Positions 46,185 to 57,312 of a stretch of 64,000 nucleotides of DNA are shown in pieces. This stretch comes from Manihot esculenta (lineage: Eukaryota; Streptophyta; Magnoliopsida; Malpighiales; Euphorbiaceae). The DNA lies in assembly GCF_001659605.2 (NCBI RefSeq), contig NC_035166.2:22503457-22567456 (forward strand), given 5' to 3'. Under the pieces are notes generated by a model, which did no database searches, was not told the origin of the DNA, and saw only the letters and a program-made list of their open reading frames with translations. Position 1 is the first letter of the stretch. Each line of letters opens with the position of its first letter. The position numbers and the translations under genes were made by a program.

Positions 46185-47087
46185 ATGGAAGAGGACAGTG
46201 AAGCGCATTCCGGTGGTCTAAAGGACTTGCACGATCTCCAACCCTTTGAATTCGATTTTCCGCCAACCCACAAAACCTATTCAAAACAATGGTCTATGGT
46301 TGTTATCAGAGACTCCTCCCCGGAGAATCACGCCGACGATGATTTCTCCATTTTCCCTCCAAGTAATCATGAGAATCTCATTCCTTCTCGTTTCAATCTA
46401 CAATCCAAAAACCACCCAACCCCTCCCCAGTCCTTGCCCTCGTCTCCTTTACCGTTTCTTCGTCCCGATTTTGATCCTTCACCTTCTCCTCCGGAGGTTA
46501 CACTCTTGCCCAATTGGTGGGGCTTTGCTTTTAAGATCTTGCGTTCTAGAATTGCTAATATTGGGTCCTATTTTGGATCTAATAGTAGTGGTACTAAAAG
46601 GTCGTTTTGGTCATTTGGAAATGTTGCTTTGGCGGTGACGGTGGTCTTGTGGTGGTTGTATGTGCGAGTAAGGCGGCAGAGGCGGAGGAGTGAGAGTGTG
46701 GAGAATTTGATGCAGATTATCAGTGAGAAAGATGAGGTTCGGTCATTTTTATTTCTGTTGGATGTGTTTGTATAATACGATTTTGTTTAACGTGTTCGCA
46801 AAAATGCCTGTGAGAGAAGACAATTGGTATAACAAGCGTTTGATGTAGGATTGAAATATCTTACAATGGCGCCATGAGGGCGAACAATTTTCTATAATAT
46901 GTAATTATATGCATGTTTAGATGCAAGAAGGCATCGGTACTTAACAACTATTCTGTGGTTTACTTGCACTAAAATCTTTGATTTTGGTTATTTGCAGAAA
47001 ATTATGCAGCTTCTGAATCAAATCTCTCAGATGAACCAAGTACTGCTATCTCAACACAAGGTTCTAGCTTCCAAACTGGCTAATTAA
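46185..47087 (+). CDS. single-pass membrane protein with C-terminal coiled coil, unknown function
   Basis: Two exons, 46185-46736 and 46998-47087, join in phase at GAG|GT...AG|AAA and give 213 residues. Residues 1-110 are acidic and then proline/serine-rich with no fold evident. Residues 142-161 are hydrophobic (FGNVALAVTVVLWWLYV) and are followed by a strongly basic patch RVRRQRRR, so the C-terminus is probably cytosolic. Residues 165-211 have a heptad-like pattern (ENLMQIISEKDEKIMQLLN, then QMNQVLLSQHKVL), suggesting a coiled coil. If exon 2 were ignored, the frame would read through into the intron and stop at 46775. I do not recognise the family. Confidence 0.75.
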
Positions 47088-47099
47088 TGGCTGTTAATT

Positions 47100-47432
47100 T
47101 ATGGGCAAATTCTCTTTGTTCCCTACTGCATTGGTAGTTTAATAGTTGAACTGCCACCAATGCCAATGAAACACATCAGCGGACTACAACGACTTGCATT
47201 GCAACCGACAGAGATGAAGGATGTAGCTGAGCGAAGGATCACCATTTTGGATGTCGAGGATAGGAAAATCGAGAATCTGTAACATCTGATATGTTTCAAG
47301 CCAGCTGATTTTGTTCGTAGATTCTTATTGTTTATCCATAGTTCTGTATGTGTATTAACTTATTTAGTGTAGTTTAATGTGGCTTCATGATTTGTGATTT
47401 TACATTTTTTTCCCCAAGTTTCATGTTTACAA
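47100..47432. other. 3' flank of the 46185 gene
   Basis: Probably 3' untranslated sequence at first. No other feature is visible before the SINE-like element. Confidence 0.4.
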
Positions 47433-47702
47433 TTTTTTTTTTTTTTGAGGTCTAATAATAGGATAAACCCCTAATAGCTAATTTTAGCCGATCCAGATCC
47501 CGTTGTCCCTCATATGGCTAAAAACGGTGGCCGAGCAACCAAACTTAATTGAAAATCATGCTTATAATTGCGTACCAAGCGCTCTCCGGCCTCGGCACGT
47601 GAATCTGGGCGAGCAACCCTATCCTCGTATTGAAGGCAAGCCATGGTCCAACTGAGGTTATAGGAACGTCAAGCAACCATAGCCCGTCGCTATTACAGTA
47701 CC
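47433..47702 (-). mobile_element. SINE-like element with poly(A) tail
   Basis: On the minus strand a body of about 255 bases ends in a run of 14 A (the T run at 47433-47446). Near its start is TAACCTCAGTTGG (47660-47648), close to a tRNA A box. About 28 bases on comes GGTTGCTCGCCC (47619-47608), a weak B-box-like word. This fits a tRNA-derived SINE. A poly(A) run of the other orientation lies just outside at 47703-47716. I found no clear target duplication. Confidence 0.45.
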
Positions 47703-47719
47703 AAAAAAAAAAAAAAGGA

Positions 47720-50039
47720 AATACATTTGCCTAGGAGTGTGCAACTGGCAAGTTTGACTAATCGAATAAGAACTGAATAATTGAATTTATTATGTTAGAA
47801 ATCAAATTGAACTGAACATAAGAGATTGCCGAACTAGTTCTCTTTCACCCCCCATTTCCGTATGCCATACCTTTTTCCAAATATAATCTTGGGCTTTTCC
47901 CTAAACCAACCGATTTCAACAATCAAACCAACATAATTTTCCCTTAAAAATTCAAATTTCAATAACCGAACAAGCCCAAATTTGAGCACAGAAAATCACC
48001 TTCCAATACATGGAAATAAAATAACAAAAATCACCCAGGATACATTGTAATTTTTTGCCAACCATAAAATTTGGATGGTGATCAGCAAAACAACCATCAA
48101 GGAACATGATTTTTGAATACATTGAACTAAAAAATTGTATAAAAAAACAACAAAATCAGAACACAACCATCTTTTTTAATAAAGGAATCTTGGGAAAGAA
48201 TGGGAAGAGCAGTAGTAATAAACCTTCCATAATCGAGTTTCTCTATCTCATGCAGCTTTGAGTGGATTTGGCCTCACCTGAGGTGAATCTACAAAGATGG
48301 AGGTATGTGGTCTTTGCTGGGATTGTAGTCCACGACCGAAAAGAGCAAGACTTGATGGTATAAGGATTAAAACTTCACAGGAATGGCCAGGTTTGGATGT
48401 CTAAGTCTATCATAGCCTTTTGGTTCTGCGACCACTACATGGAGAAAGCAAAGGAGAGAAAGGGAAAGTGAGGGAATGATGAGGAAAAGAGTAAGTGTAC
48501 AAGCAAAGGAGGAGGGAAGGAGACTTAAGGAAGCACAAGCAGCAACGCCTCGCTTGCACAATATATATATATAGAGAGAGAGAGAGAGAGCGGGGAGAGA
48601 GAGAGAGAGAGGGGTTAGGAAGAAGAAAGGGTGATCAGGGGAGGGGAAAGAAAATTAAGAGCACAACAGCTAAGCAGGAGCAGCAACAATTTTTGCAACA
48701 AGTGGGATCACACATAACACCCTATAATTTTAAATACAAAACTAATCATCATTCAACACATTTCGGCTCAGTTTGATTTTTCTGAAAAAGAAAAAGAATT
48801 AAACCAAATAAATTGGATTTATAAATATTTTAAATTTAACCAAACCAAATTATCAAATAAACTAAACTGAAATTCCAAATTAAATCAGTTTGGTTATTTT
48901 GGTTTGAACCAATGCTCACCCCTGCCTTAGACTTCCAACAAAACCAAACCTGCTTCTCTGTTAGCAAAATTTTGCCAAAACTCCTATCCTATGCAAATTG
49001 ATACTCTGAACAAACAATAAAATCCATGATTGACGGTCATCTAGGGATTGTAGTGGTAGGATACCCAGAAAAATACACGACCTGCCCCCAAACTCAATAT
49101 TTTAAATACCCAAAGTTGACCCAAACCCGATTGAAATTCATTTTAGATTATCTGAACTCATATTCTTTATTATTATTGCTCAAATAATATCTGAATCTGT
49201 TTACCTTTATATATTATATTTAATAATTTACAGAAAAAAAAATTAATAGTTATATTTATTTAAAATTAATAATTGTTTCGGGCATAAAAAGACCCAAAGG
49301 ATAACCATTCACCTTATGAACTCTGGTTTTACAGCTGACATCTGCTAAAATATGTAAACTAAAGCACCATACACTTTGAGACACTTCAAAAGTACTCTGC
49401 AAAGGCTAGCATGCTATACTTGGTGATACACTATCATAATCATAATTTGCAATTTCGCATCCAAGGATGAACCAACGCAAGCAAGGATCAAAGGCTCTGG
49501 ATGTCAAGCGCAATCATCCATCTAAAGTGAAGTGTAAAAAATCTCAGAACAAAAATTAAAGCGTAGAGGCCTAACTAGCTCAACGCATCTAGATGTCTAT
49601 GATAACGATTTCTTCAAAAATAGAAAAAAAAAAAAGAAAAAATAAATAAAACAAATAGATAACTACATTTTCAAATAATTTGAATGATAAATTGAAAATT
49701 CTGCTTTTATATAACAGCACACAAAATTTACATTCTAGAAGAATGATTGCAAAGGAAAATTAACAGAGTAATACCCAGATAAGAAGCAAAATACAAAAAG
49801 AAAAACCATACTATAGCCTTGTTTGTAAATTTCCTTCATTGATTTACTCAAACACAGGAGGGAGGAAGACAAAGTTGATGTCGATAAAAAAAAATTCTAA
49901 CCTTTTTATCTCAGAAGCATAACCGAGACAACGTTGAAAGGAAACAAACTTAATTGTAAACTGCTATCAGATTAAATCTGCCTTCAACTAAGGAATTACG
50001 TTACCTATAAATAATGGCACAGTGAACATCTTTCACCCA
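47720..50039. other. intergenic sequence, no supported gene
   Basis: Small open frames occur here, for example 48367-48561 (minus), but it has no ATG start. 48760-48930 contains repeat words such as GGTTATTTTGGTTTGAACC and GCTCACCCCTG that resemble a MITE end, but no partner end was found. 49060-49290 is AT-rich. 49290-50039 probably includes the 3' untranslated region of the xylosyltransferase gene. Confidence 0.4.
48561..48611. repeat. compound microsatellite (AT)n(AG)n
   Basis: About 13 bases of alternating A/T are followed by two AG runs with a CGGGG interruption. It is a likely polymorphic marker. Confidence 0.9.
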
Positions 50040-51401
50040 CTAGCTCTCTGATCCGCTGTTTCCATCCGCTGGACGGCGAATATCAAACTGGTCTACATAA
50101 TCCAATGGAGTCGCTGTCTCATTCCTGATCCTCTTGATTTTCGGGCTCAATAGTCCCCTATGCCCAAAACCATATAACTTAAGCACCTGGTTATCAGCGA
50201 AATTAAAAGCCCTTTCCATGCTTCTCAAGCACTGTTCAACAGGATAATCACCATAGCTCCCACAAGGCTTGCAACCAACAAAATGAGTCACGAAAGGCCA
50301 CCTTTCATCACCCAATCCTGGATGGTACTTCTCGATCATCTCCTCATACCGATCCACCAATCCTGCCCAATACCCATGCAAATAATATTGATTCTCAATG
50401 TAAACCTTATCCATCCACTGATCCTTCTGCGAAAGAAGCAGGTATATCAAAGCTGACTGATCATCAGCCTCAAATGCTGGCCTCCCCTTTAAATTTGCAG
50501 TCAAAATTTTGCCAGCCTCCTCCCTTATTGGCCCCTTGGGACCCATTGGAGCCCAGGCATCAAGCAAATCCAAGCTCCACTTACAATTCCTAAACAAGAA
50601 ACTCCCAGTGTTCAAAGCAATCCATGATTTTTGCTCGAACAACAAATCAGGATAGCCATGAATCACCAAATTATGCTTATCGTACTTGGGTAACGGGATC
50701 TCAAAAACCATATCAGTAAACATAGCATCACTATCCATCCACCAAATCCACTCCACTTCAGGATGCGACAGCATCAATCTCCTAATCATGGGCAATTTCG
50801 CCCAGTAACCAGCTAGTTCTTTGTCTAAATGAGCCATATTATAGACAATCTCAATCCCATGAATCCTACAATAGTCGATCTTATTCTTTATCGCCTTCAA
50901 TAAATAGTGATCTCCAATCGGGTTATCACAAGGGTTAGGAGGCGACCCGGTCAAGAGCAAAATCCGAGGCTTCCCATTCACAAAATTAGGGAACTCGGGG
51001 TTTTGGTTAAGCCATACCTTGCGTTCCTCGTCCCAAATAGACATTTTGGGGCCTAAAGTGTAAGTGACGTTGGGGTTGATATCCGCCTCGGGCAGTTCAT
51101 CAGGGTCGGTAGGGTCGTTGTCGGAGCGAATCTCGGCGAGAATCCGGTTAGTCTCCTCAATAAGGTTCTGGTTGATAGCTTCAGCGTCAGAGCTAGTGAG
51201 GTTGCCAATGCCGATGGTACCGCGGAGGACGAGGATGGTGACAAAACCACAGAGGATAGTTATCTTGATGTTATTGAAGGTCTTATGAATCTGCCTGCCG
51301 CGCGGCATGGTTGCACGGCCCGCTCTGCCGTTGGCGGTTGTGGTGGGAAGGGCTCCTCCGCCACTAGCTCTCTTCTGGGGAGTGAAGCTCTCTTGCCCCA
51401 T
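50040..51401 (-). CDS. XXT2-like: xyloglucan 6-xylosyltransferase, GT34 family
   Basis: An intronless gene for 453 residues. The N-terminus (1-45) is basic and cytosolic; residues 46-66 form a single signal anchor ([15 protein letters not shown]), so it is a type II Golgi membrane protein. A stem follows to about 115, then the GT34 catalytic domain. It contains the DSD nucleotide-sugar/metal motif at 223-225 in [17 protein letters not shown] at 311-318, and [15 protein letters not shown] from 373. Xyloglucan xylosyltransferases add xylose from UDP-xylose to the glucan backbone of xyloglucan in the Golgi. Length and motifs match the Arabidopsis XXT1/XXT2 group, but I cannot tell the two apart without an alignment. 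All key residues are present. Confidence 0.93.
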   Translation of the reverse strand: MGQESFTPQKRASGGGALPTTTANGRAGRATMPRGRQIHKTFNNIKITILCGFVTILVLRGTIGIGNLTSSDAEAINQNLIEETNRILAEIRSDNDPTDPDELPEADINPNVTYTLGPKMSIWDEERKVWLNQNPEFPNFVNGKPRILLLTGSPPNPCDNPIGDHYLLKAIKNKIDYCRIHGIEIVYNMAHLDKELAGYWAKLPMIRRLMLSHPEVEWIWWMDSDAMFTDMVFEIPLPKYDKHNLVIHGYPDLLFEQKSWIALNTGSFLFRNCKWSLDLLDAWAPMGPKGPIREEAGKILTANLKGRPAFEADDQSALIYLLLSQKDQWMDKVYIENQYYLHGYWAGLVDRYEEMIEKYHPGLGDERWPFVTHFVGCKPCGSYGDYPVEQCLRSMERAFNFADNQVLKLYGFGHRGLLSPKIKRIRNETATPLDYVDQFDIRRPADGNSGSES

Positions 51402-51466
51402 ATTGAAGTGAACTCAGACTGGACAATCAAACAGGGAGAGAGAGACCAGAATCTCTCTTTTGTTGA

Positions 51467-51475
51467 GTAATATAT
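51467..51475 (-). promoter_or_regulatory. possible TATA box of the xylosyltransferase gene
   Basis: On the minus strand an AATATATTA-like word lies about 70 bases before the ATG. A CT-rich leader (GAGAGAGAGA on the plus strand at 51437) lies between. Confidence 0.4.
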
Positions 51476-51476
51476 T

Positions 51477-53504
51477 GGAGTGTGGATCTGGAGGGCATTT
51501 AATAATAATAATAAAAATAATAGTTAAAATTCTCTTAGCTGTGAAAAGTGTAAAACCCTAGGCGGCGTTGACAGTGGTGCTGTTGGACGCGTTGGTCATG
51601 CATTTGGTGGACAATGGGATGCTTCAAAAATGCAGCTGTGACGACGGCTGACGACACATCTCCAACGACTCCAAGTCTAAACTCCTTTTTGTTACTCCCA
51701 CTTTTTTTTTTCTTAGTGCAATAAACATTTATTTTTTAATTTCGTTTGTTTTAAAAAAATATTTTTTAAAAAAATATTTTTTATATTTTTTTAGTTTAGA
51801 ATTCAATACACCTAAAAAGAACTCCATTAGCGCCGACGGCCACCACCTAATCAGCACCGATGAACACTAAAAATTGCCTCTAATCAGAACCTGATAAACT
51901 TGGCGTCAATTATTGTCAGAGAAAAGAAGCAGCACCATGATGTTTCCAATCTTTAGTTGTTATGGAGGGGTCGTTCTCAGGCATCATCACTCCGACATCT
52001 AGACTACTGCTCTTCGACGACCTCCAACAGAGGCCAACAGGGGCAAAAACTCAAAAACCAACAATACAAATCCTCCCAACAGTAACTTTACAAGGACAAC
52101 ACTAATACTGCGCAAATAAAAATCACGCCTACAAAAATTATACGAAAACTCGATGATTCTGAATAGGAGGAAACATTAAGTTAGTTTAATTTAAAATTAA
52201 AATAAATTAATTAAAAATTAAAATTTTAATATTTATAAAAATTAAATTAATTTTAAATAAAAAATAAAATAAAATAAATCAATTTAATTCAGTTTAATTT
52301 AATTTAATTTGATGAATTAAATTTTTTAATATATTTTTATTTCTTACACTTTATTTTTAATATTTTAAATTTTAATTAAAATATTTCAATATTAATTATT
52401 ATAATTTAATTTTTATATTATTAAAAATAATATATTATTATTATTATTTCAAATCAAATTGAATTAAAATAATTAAAATTTTTAAAATTAAAAATTAAAT
52501 TAAATTAAATTAAAATAAATAAAAAATTAAATTAAAATTTTAAATTAATTCGATTCAATTAATTTTATCAACTTATATTATATACTACTTATTCTAATTC
52601 TAAATGCCAGTGTAATGCTATTGCTATAGTAATTGTTTTATTTTTGATTCCTCATATTTCAACTAAAACTACTTAATATCTTAAATTTTTCTTTTGTAGT
52701 TAACATAATTTATTATTTTTATAAAAACATAGCTTTTTAAGTTGCAGGTTAATTATATTTTATAATATTTAGAAATTAAATAATTATACACCATAATTTG
52801 TTAATTAATTACACTCTTATAAACTCTAAAATTAAATACTAACCAGAAAAATATTAGAGTATCAAGTGGAGACAGGAGTAAAAAAAAAAAAGATATATTT
52901 AGCTTTAGCAAGTGTAACATGTGGCCCCACGAGATTGATCCCATCTACAATTATCTGTCTCATCCCATAACCATGTGGTGTGCTCTATTTCCATATCCAT
53001 TCCTCGTTCCTTCGTTTAAAGCTTCTTTTAAAAAATTATTTAAAACAAAGATTTAAATAAATTCTCATATAATATTTTTAAGTTTATTTGAAAAGATAAT
53101 TTTATCAATTTTTATTTAAAATGAAAGAGATTAATTCTTTTTAATTAAAAAAATCATTTCAAAATAAATACAAAACCAAACAGGTGAAAATTATATTGAA
53201 ATCTTTTTTGTATTTTTTTTTCTAACAAGTCAAGTTAAAAATTGATTATTTCCATTATTAAATTTTCAAACATGATAACTTTAAAAAAAAAATAATTTCC
53301 AAGTTGGAAGATAATCCTCCAATAAATTTATATTTTGGATGCTAAATTATTTTGATTCCACATAAGGTCAATTTATACTATAGTATTTTGTAATTTATAA
53401 AATTATAATTATTTAATTTGTAAATTTTTATAAATATAATTATTAAATAGTTATATATATTTATAAAAGTTAAATATTAAATATTGACTAAAAAAATTTC
53501 AGGA
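51477..53504. other. AT-rich intergenic sequence
   Basis: No gene recognised. 51540-52160 is of mixed composition and 52600-53500 is AT-rich. A decayed MITE relative is listed separately. Confidence 0.45.
52165..52570. mobile_element. decayed relative of the hAT MITE at 15486 (inverted)
   Basis: Reverse complemented, the centre aligns by eye to the 15486 element, including AATAATAATATATTATT, TTTTAAAATATTA-like words and the match AAAGTGTAAGAAATAAAAA. The flanks read AATTTAATTTAATTT where the younger copy has CGATTCGATTCG, as expected from complete loss of CpG. The terminal TAGGG was not found. Confidence 0.55.
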
Positions 53505-54014
53505 TACCTACTGTTTTTTGTATGAAGATTAGGTGCAAAATGAAACTCTTGAAATTAATGATCAGGCAAATTGGCAAAGTTAAAATGTGACGGGTGTTGT
53601 TGGAGGCACCGAAAATTTCACTTTTATTTGAGAAATTGGCCAATTGGTGTGTTGTAACCAATGGAGCATGAGAGCATATTGATTTGCCAAGTATGGTGAA
53701 ACTGGCTAATTCTGTTGGTTGGGGAGAGAGAAAGTCGATCGGGGTGAATTGGCCAACCAGCGTATGTTTTGAACTCGTGGGTGCCATTGGTAATCGGCAT
53801 AATTGGAGAAAAGAGGCTGCATTGTGGGCTAAGATTGCCAGCAGCCGAGGTTCATTGGGGGACGCTAGGCAGAGTGCCCAACTGATAAGGCAGACCAGCG
53901 TACATGGTAGTCTTACGGAGTGCCAAAGTGAGGTTCAGTTGGCGTGCGAGGCCAAGCACTGCTGGAAAGCAGGCGCGCATGAGGCACTTTTGGGGCGCAG
54001 AGGCACACGCATAG
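53505..54014. repeat. GC-richer repeat, left half (split by the gypsy element)
   Basis: Composition rises sharply here compared with the AT-rich DNA to the left. An open frame at 53684-54070 has no recognised domain and runs into the LTR. The segment seems to continue at 60567, so it was the target of the gypsy insertion. Confidence 0.5.
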
Positions 54015-54718
54015 TGTCACGGACTAAGTGTTTCAATACCCGAAACTCACTTAAACCGTGCGGCACTTAGCTCCCCCAGCTAAGTTCAGCCTTACTCCTT
54101 GCTCAAAATAAGAGCAGTTGGGTGATTGTGGCAACAGAAGCTTAGTTGTGTGAGAAAAGTGTTGGCTAAGCTTAAAGGAGAATGATGATGGAAGGAAGAA
54201 ATTTGTATTGCTCAAAGAAAGCTTTACAAGGCTTTGTACACTCTTTGGTATCACACTAGCTCACTTTCTCACTTCCTCTGTTGTGTGTGTATAAATGAAC
54301 TCCCTAAGTGGCTATTTATAGGCATCCCACCTCCTTAATGTGTGGTGGAGATGCATTCTCCAACATGTGGCTAGGATTGACTCTCTAGAACATTCAGGGA
54401 CTTAATTGTAATTTCACACCCTGCAGAGAATTCTGGACATGGTGGCTGAGTTGCCTGTGGGACCCACTTGCTGGGTTGAATCTGCTGGCCAACCAGTTTC
54501 TGGAAGTTTCTGGGCTGTTCTGGCTGTCTCTGGCCAATTCTGGGCGCTACTGGCCCGTCCTGGTGCCTTCTGAAATTTTCGTAGGCCAACCAGACTCCCC
54601 TGGAATTTTCGTTGGCCAACCAGAACCTCCTGGCAGCTTCCCGCGCGCCCCAGCTGCTTCTGGAAGCTGCGCGCGTCTTCCAGCCCGTTCCGCCAATTGG
54701 ACCTCGTCTGGCATAATT

Positions 54719-54800
54719 CCGTAGGCCAACCGTATCCGTAGGCCAACCAGCTCCGTAGGCCAACCGTATCCGTAGGCCAACCAGCTCCGTAGGCCAACCA
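54719..54800. repeat. tandem array in the LTR (17-19 bp unit)
   Basis: Five copies of CCGTAGGCCAACC alternate with the spacers GTAT and AGCT. The same array is at 60319-60400 in the 5' LTR. Confidence 0.9.
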
Positions 54801-55129
54801 CGCCCCACTGGCCAACCACGAATCTGCCAACTGCCCGTTGGCCAGCCAACTGCCTGCCCCGCAGCTGCTGCCACCAATCGCCCCTTGGCACCCCATTGGG
54901 CTGTCCCACCATTCTTCCTTCACAAAATTCTTTGGATTTTAGGGAGGCATGGTGTAATACCCGGCTAGACTCCGGTATCGGAATTTCTACCGTCCGGTGG
55001 AATTTCGGATGTCGGGAACTTCTAGAAGGGTAAAGACATGTTTTATAAAATGTTTTCATGAATTTTAATGTTTTAAAGTATGAAACTAAATGAGTTATTG
55101 CATGAAAATAGCATTGGAGGAAAACCCAG

Positions 55130-56085
55130 GTTCGGCCGTCGGAAGTCAAGTTCGGCCGCCGAACATGCATGCGTTTTGGAGGCACGTTAGGCCCCCGAAA
55201 GCATGAGTTAGGGAAGTTCAGGTTCGGCCGCCGAAAGTCAAGTTCGGCCGCCGAACATTTGCATGGATGCGGAGGCACATTCGGCCCCCGAACGTGGCCT
55301 GGCCAGCCACTATATAAGGGGCACTTAGCCGAAATGGGCGAGCTTTCTCCCATTTTCGACCACAGCAAGCTTCCGACTTTCCCTTTGCAAACCTAGTGTT
55401 CTTCCTCCAAATCCCCACCATTTTTCTTGAGTTTTAAGCTTGCATTGAAGGTTTTGAACTTTTGAAACAAGTTTTGGAGCTTTGGGAACTCAGGAGCTCA
55501 TCTTCTTGGATCTCCAAGTTTAGGTCGTCTCCCTCTCGATCTTCAAGAGGTAAGAGCCGATCTTAAGCTCCTTATGTGTTTTCAATAAGTTTTATGCTAG
55601 ATCGATGGGTAGAAATGCATGTTAGGTTATATGTGGAGTTATGGGTTAATCTTGATGTCTTGGACAATGTATGTTGTTTTTGTGTGTTTGAAGTGTTGTA
55701 GTTGGGGTATTTGATGTTTTAAGGCCCCTAGGAACTTGTATGCATGTTTTAACTGAGGTATATGCATGATTGGTGAGTTTGGAGGCGAGAATGCATTTGG
55801 GAGCCAAGTTCCTGCCCTTCGGCAGAAACCAGGTTCGGCAGCCGAAGGCACTTTCGGCCGCCGAACATGGCTAGTGAGGCAGGCCTTTCGGCTGCCGAAG
55901 TTGCCCCCGAAGGGAGACTTTCGTCTCTGTCTGGGACTTTCGGCCGCCGAAGGTGCCGCCGAACATGCATGAGTTTCGTCTCTGTCTGGGAGTTTCGGCC
56001 GCCGAAGGTGCCGCCGAACCTGCCTGACTTTCGGCTCTGGAGGGACTTTCGGCCGCCGAACCTGCCGCCGAAAGTGCCCTGTCCA
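55130..56085. repeat. array of TTCGGCCGCCGAA palindromes in the solo LTR
   Basis: The word TTCGGCCGCCGAA and near variants occur about ten or more times, in two blocks (about 55130-55290 and 55830-56080), often followed by CATGCATG or AGTC. The word is a near palindrome and very CpG-rich in an AT-rich region. Confidence 0.85.
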
Positions 56086-56488
56086 GCCATTTCTTGCATG
56101 TTGTTATGTGATTGTTTCATGATGTTTTAGGGGGTTTTTGGGGAGTATATTAGAGTTATGTTTATGTATGTTTGGTCCCTCATTGGAGTCCACCTGTGTA
56201 GGTTCGGACCCGAGGAACCGAGGACCCCAGCAGTGAGCCAGCTGCTACAGAGTTTGTCAGAGCTAGCCAGAGGTGAGTGGAATAAACCTTAAGTTTTAAA
56301 TAAATGAAATATGAATTTTGAGCATGATCCATGCATCATGAATGCCATGAGATATAATAGGTTGCTTGCATTAGTATCCACGAATATGTTGCATTGCATT
56401 TATGATGTTAATGTTGATGTGGATTGGTTATTGGATGATCCTTTAGTCCTCTTATGATATGATTGATGTTATGGCATGTTATGGTATG

Positions 56489-56642
56489 GAAGTCCAGGTT
56501 GTACCCATTCTACGTCCCTGGCACGATGTAAGAGAAAGTCCAGGTTGTACCCATTCTACGTCCCTGACACAGTTGGTCCATATGATATGTTATGATAAGG
56601 GAAAGACCGGTTGACCCATTCTACGTCCCGGCACAGTTGGAC
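56489..56642. repeat. three diverged direct repeats in the solo LTR (about 45-60 bp)
   Basis: Copies begin near 56491, 56537 and 56605. They share GTCCAGGTTGTACCC or GACCGGTTGACCC, then ATTCTACGTCCC and GCAC. Confidence 0.8.
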
Positions 56643-57295
56643 CTATGTAGAGGACTATAGGTGACAATACCATCCGAGATGTGATTTGTTGTGATGTGTT
56701 GCATTCCATGAAAGCATGAAATTTTAATATATTGTTTTATACTATTCTGCTCGCTGGGCTTTGTAGCTCACCCCTCTCCCCTAACCCCAGATGTGCAGGT
56801 ACAGGGTAGATCAGAAGGTTAGCCAGAGTTTGAAAGTATGTCCTATGTTGTAATAGTTAGATTGTGGACATGACGATTGTACTATGATGTAATGTAAAAA
56901 TATTCAGAATGTTATGTAATGAGGTTATTGAGGATAGAGTTGTGCTTGACCATAATGTATTGTTAATCCCTTTTGTCTATACATGATCTTATGTTATGAT
57001 GTTTATGTAAACTAACTCAACACAGGCTGTTTTGCCTTTAAGGCATGATGAGATCCCACAGAGGGACTATGTTATGTATATGTTCAGAGTATGTACAGGT
57101 TGAGTTAGTTGGTGACAGTATGTATGAGGAAAATTTTTAATTTTGATGCATGTTGTTGATCATGTACGGGATTATACAGGTTTACAGGTTATATGTCAGG
57201 CTTGCTACGGGTCCCGGCGGCCTTAAGTCGACCCGGATCCTAGCGCCGGTAACGGTCCGATTTTCGGGGCGTTACACATGGGAAGAGTCGTGACA

Positions 57296-57312
57296 TTCTC
57301 CCCCAGCTATTC
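57296..57312 (-). other. polypurine tract of the young gypsy element
   Basis: On the minus strand GCTGGGGGAGAA lies directly before the 3' LTR start TGTCACGAC. Confidence 0.75.

Larger units (their letters stand above)
54953..57276. mobile_element. solo LTR, probably of a Tekay/Del-type gypsy element, 2324 bp
   Basis: It starts TGTAATACCCGG and ends GGGGCGTTACA and is flanked by CATGG on both sides (54948-54952 and 57277-57281), a perfect 5-bp duplication. TG...CA ends with TGTAATACCC and CGTTACA are typical of long LTRs of the Tekay/Del chromovirus group. No primer site, gag or pol lies inside, so it is a solo LTR. A TATA-like word (CTATATAAGG) is at 55308-55317. Orientation of the lost element is probably plus, from that TATA word. 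Confidence 0.8.
54015..57295 (-). repeat. 3' LTR of the young gypsy element, interrupted
   Basis: The LTR is present as 54015-54952 and 57282-57295. It starts TGTCACGAC and ends CCGTGACA on the minus strand. A five-unit array at 54719-54800 (CCGTAGGCCAACC with alternating spacers) and many further GGCCAACC words mark the distal part. The minus-strand TATA-like TATAAATA lies at 54313-54320. Confidence 0.9.

Noticed and set aside
48367..48561. Minus-strand small secreted-peptide gene with a CT-rich leader
   Set aside because: The frame has no ATG; it opens only with TTG, and the C-terminal residues match no peptide family I know. The CT run is a simple microsatellite.
54371..54923. Two overlapping tryptophan/glycine-rich frames on the minus strand, repeated at 59971-60523
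   Set aside because: They are frames through the LTR tandem array and are identical in both LTRs, so they reflect LTR sequence, not a gene.
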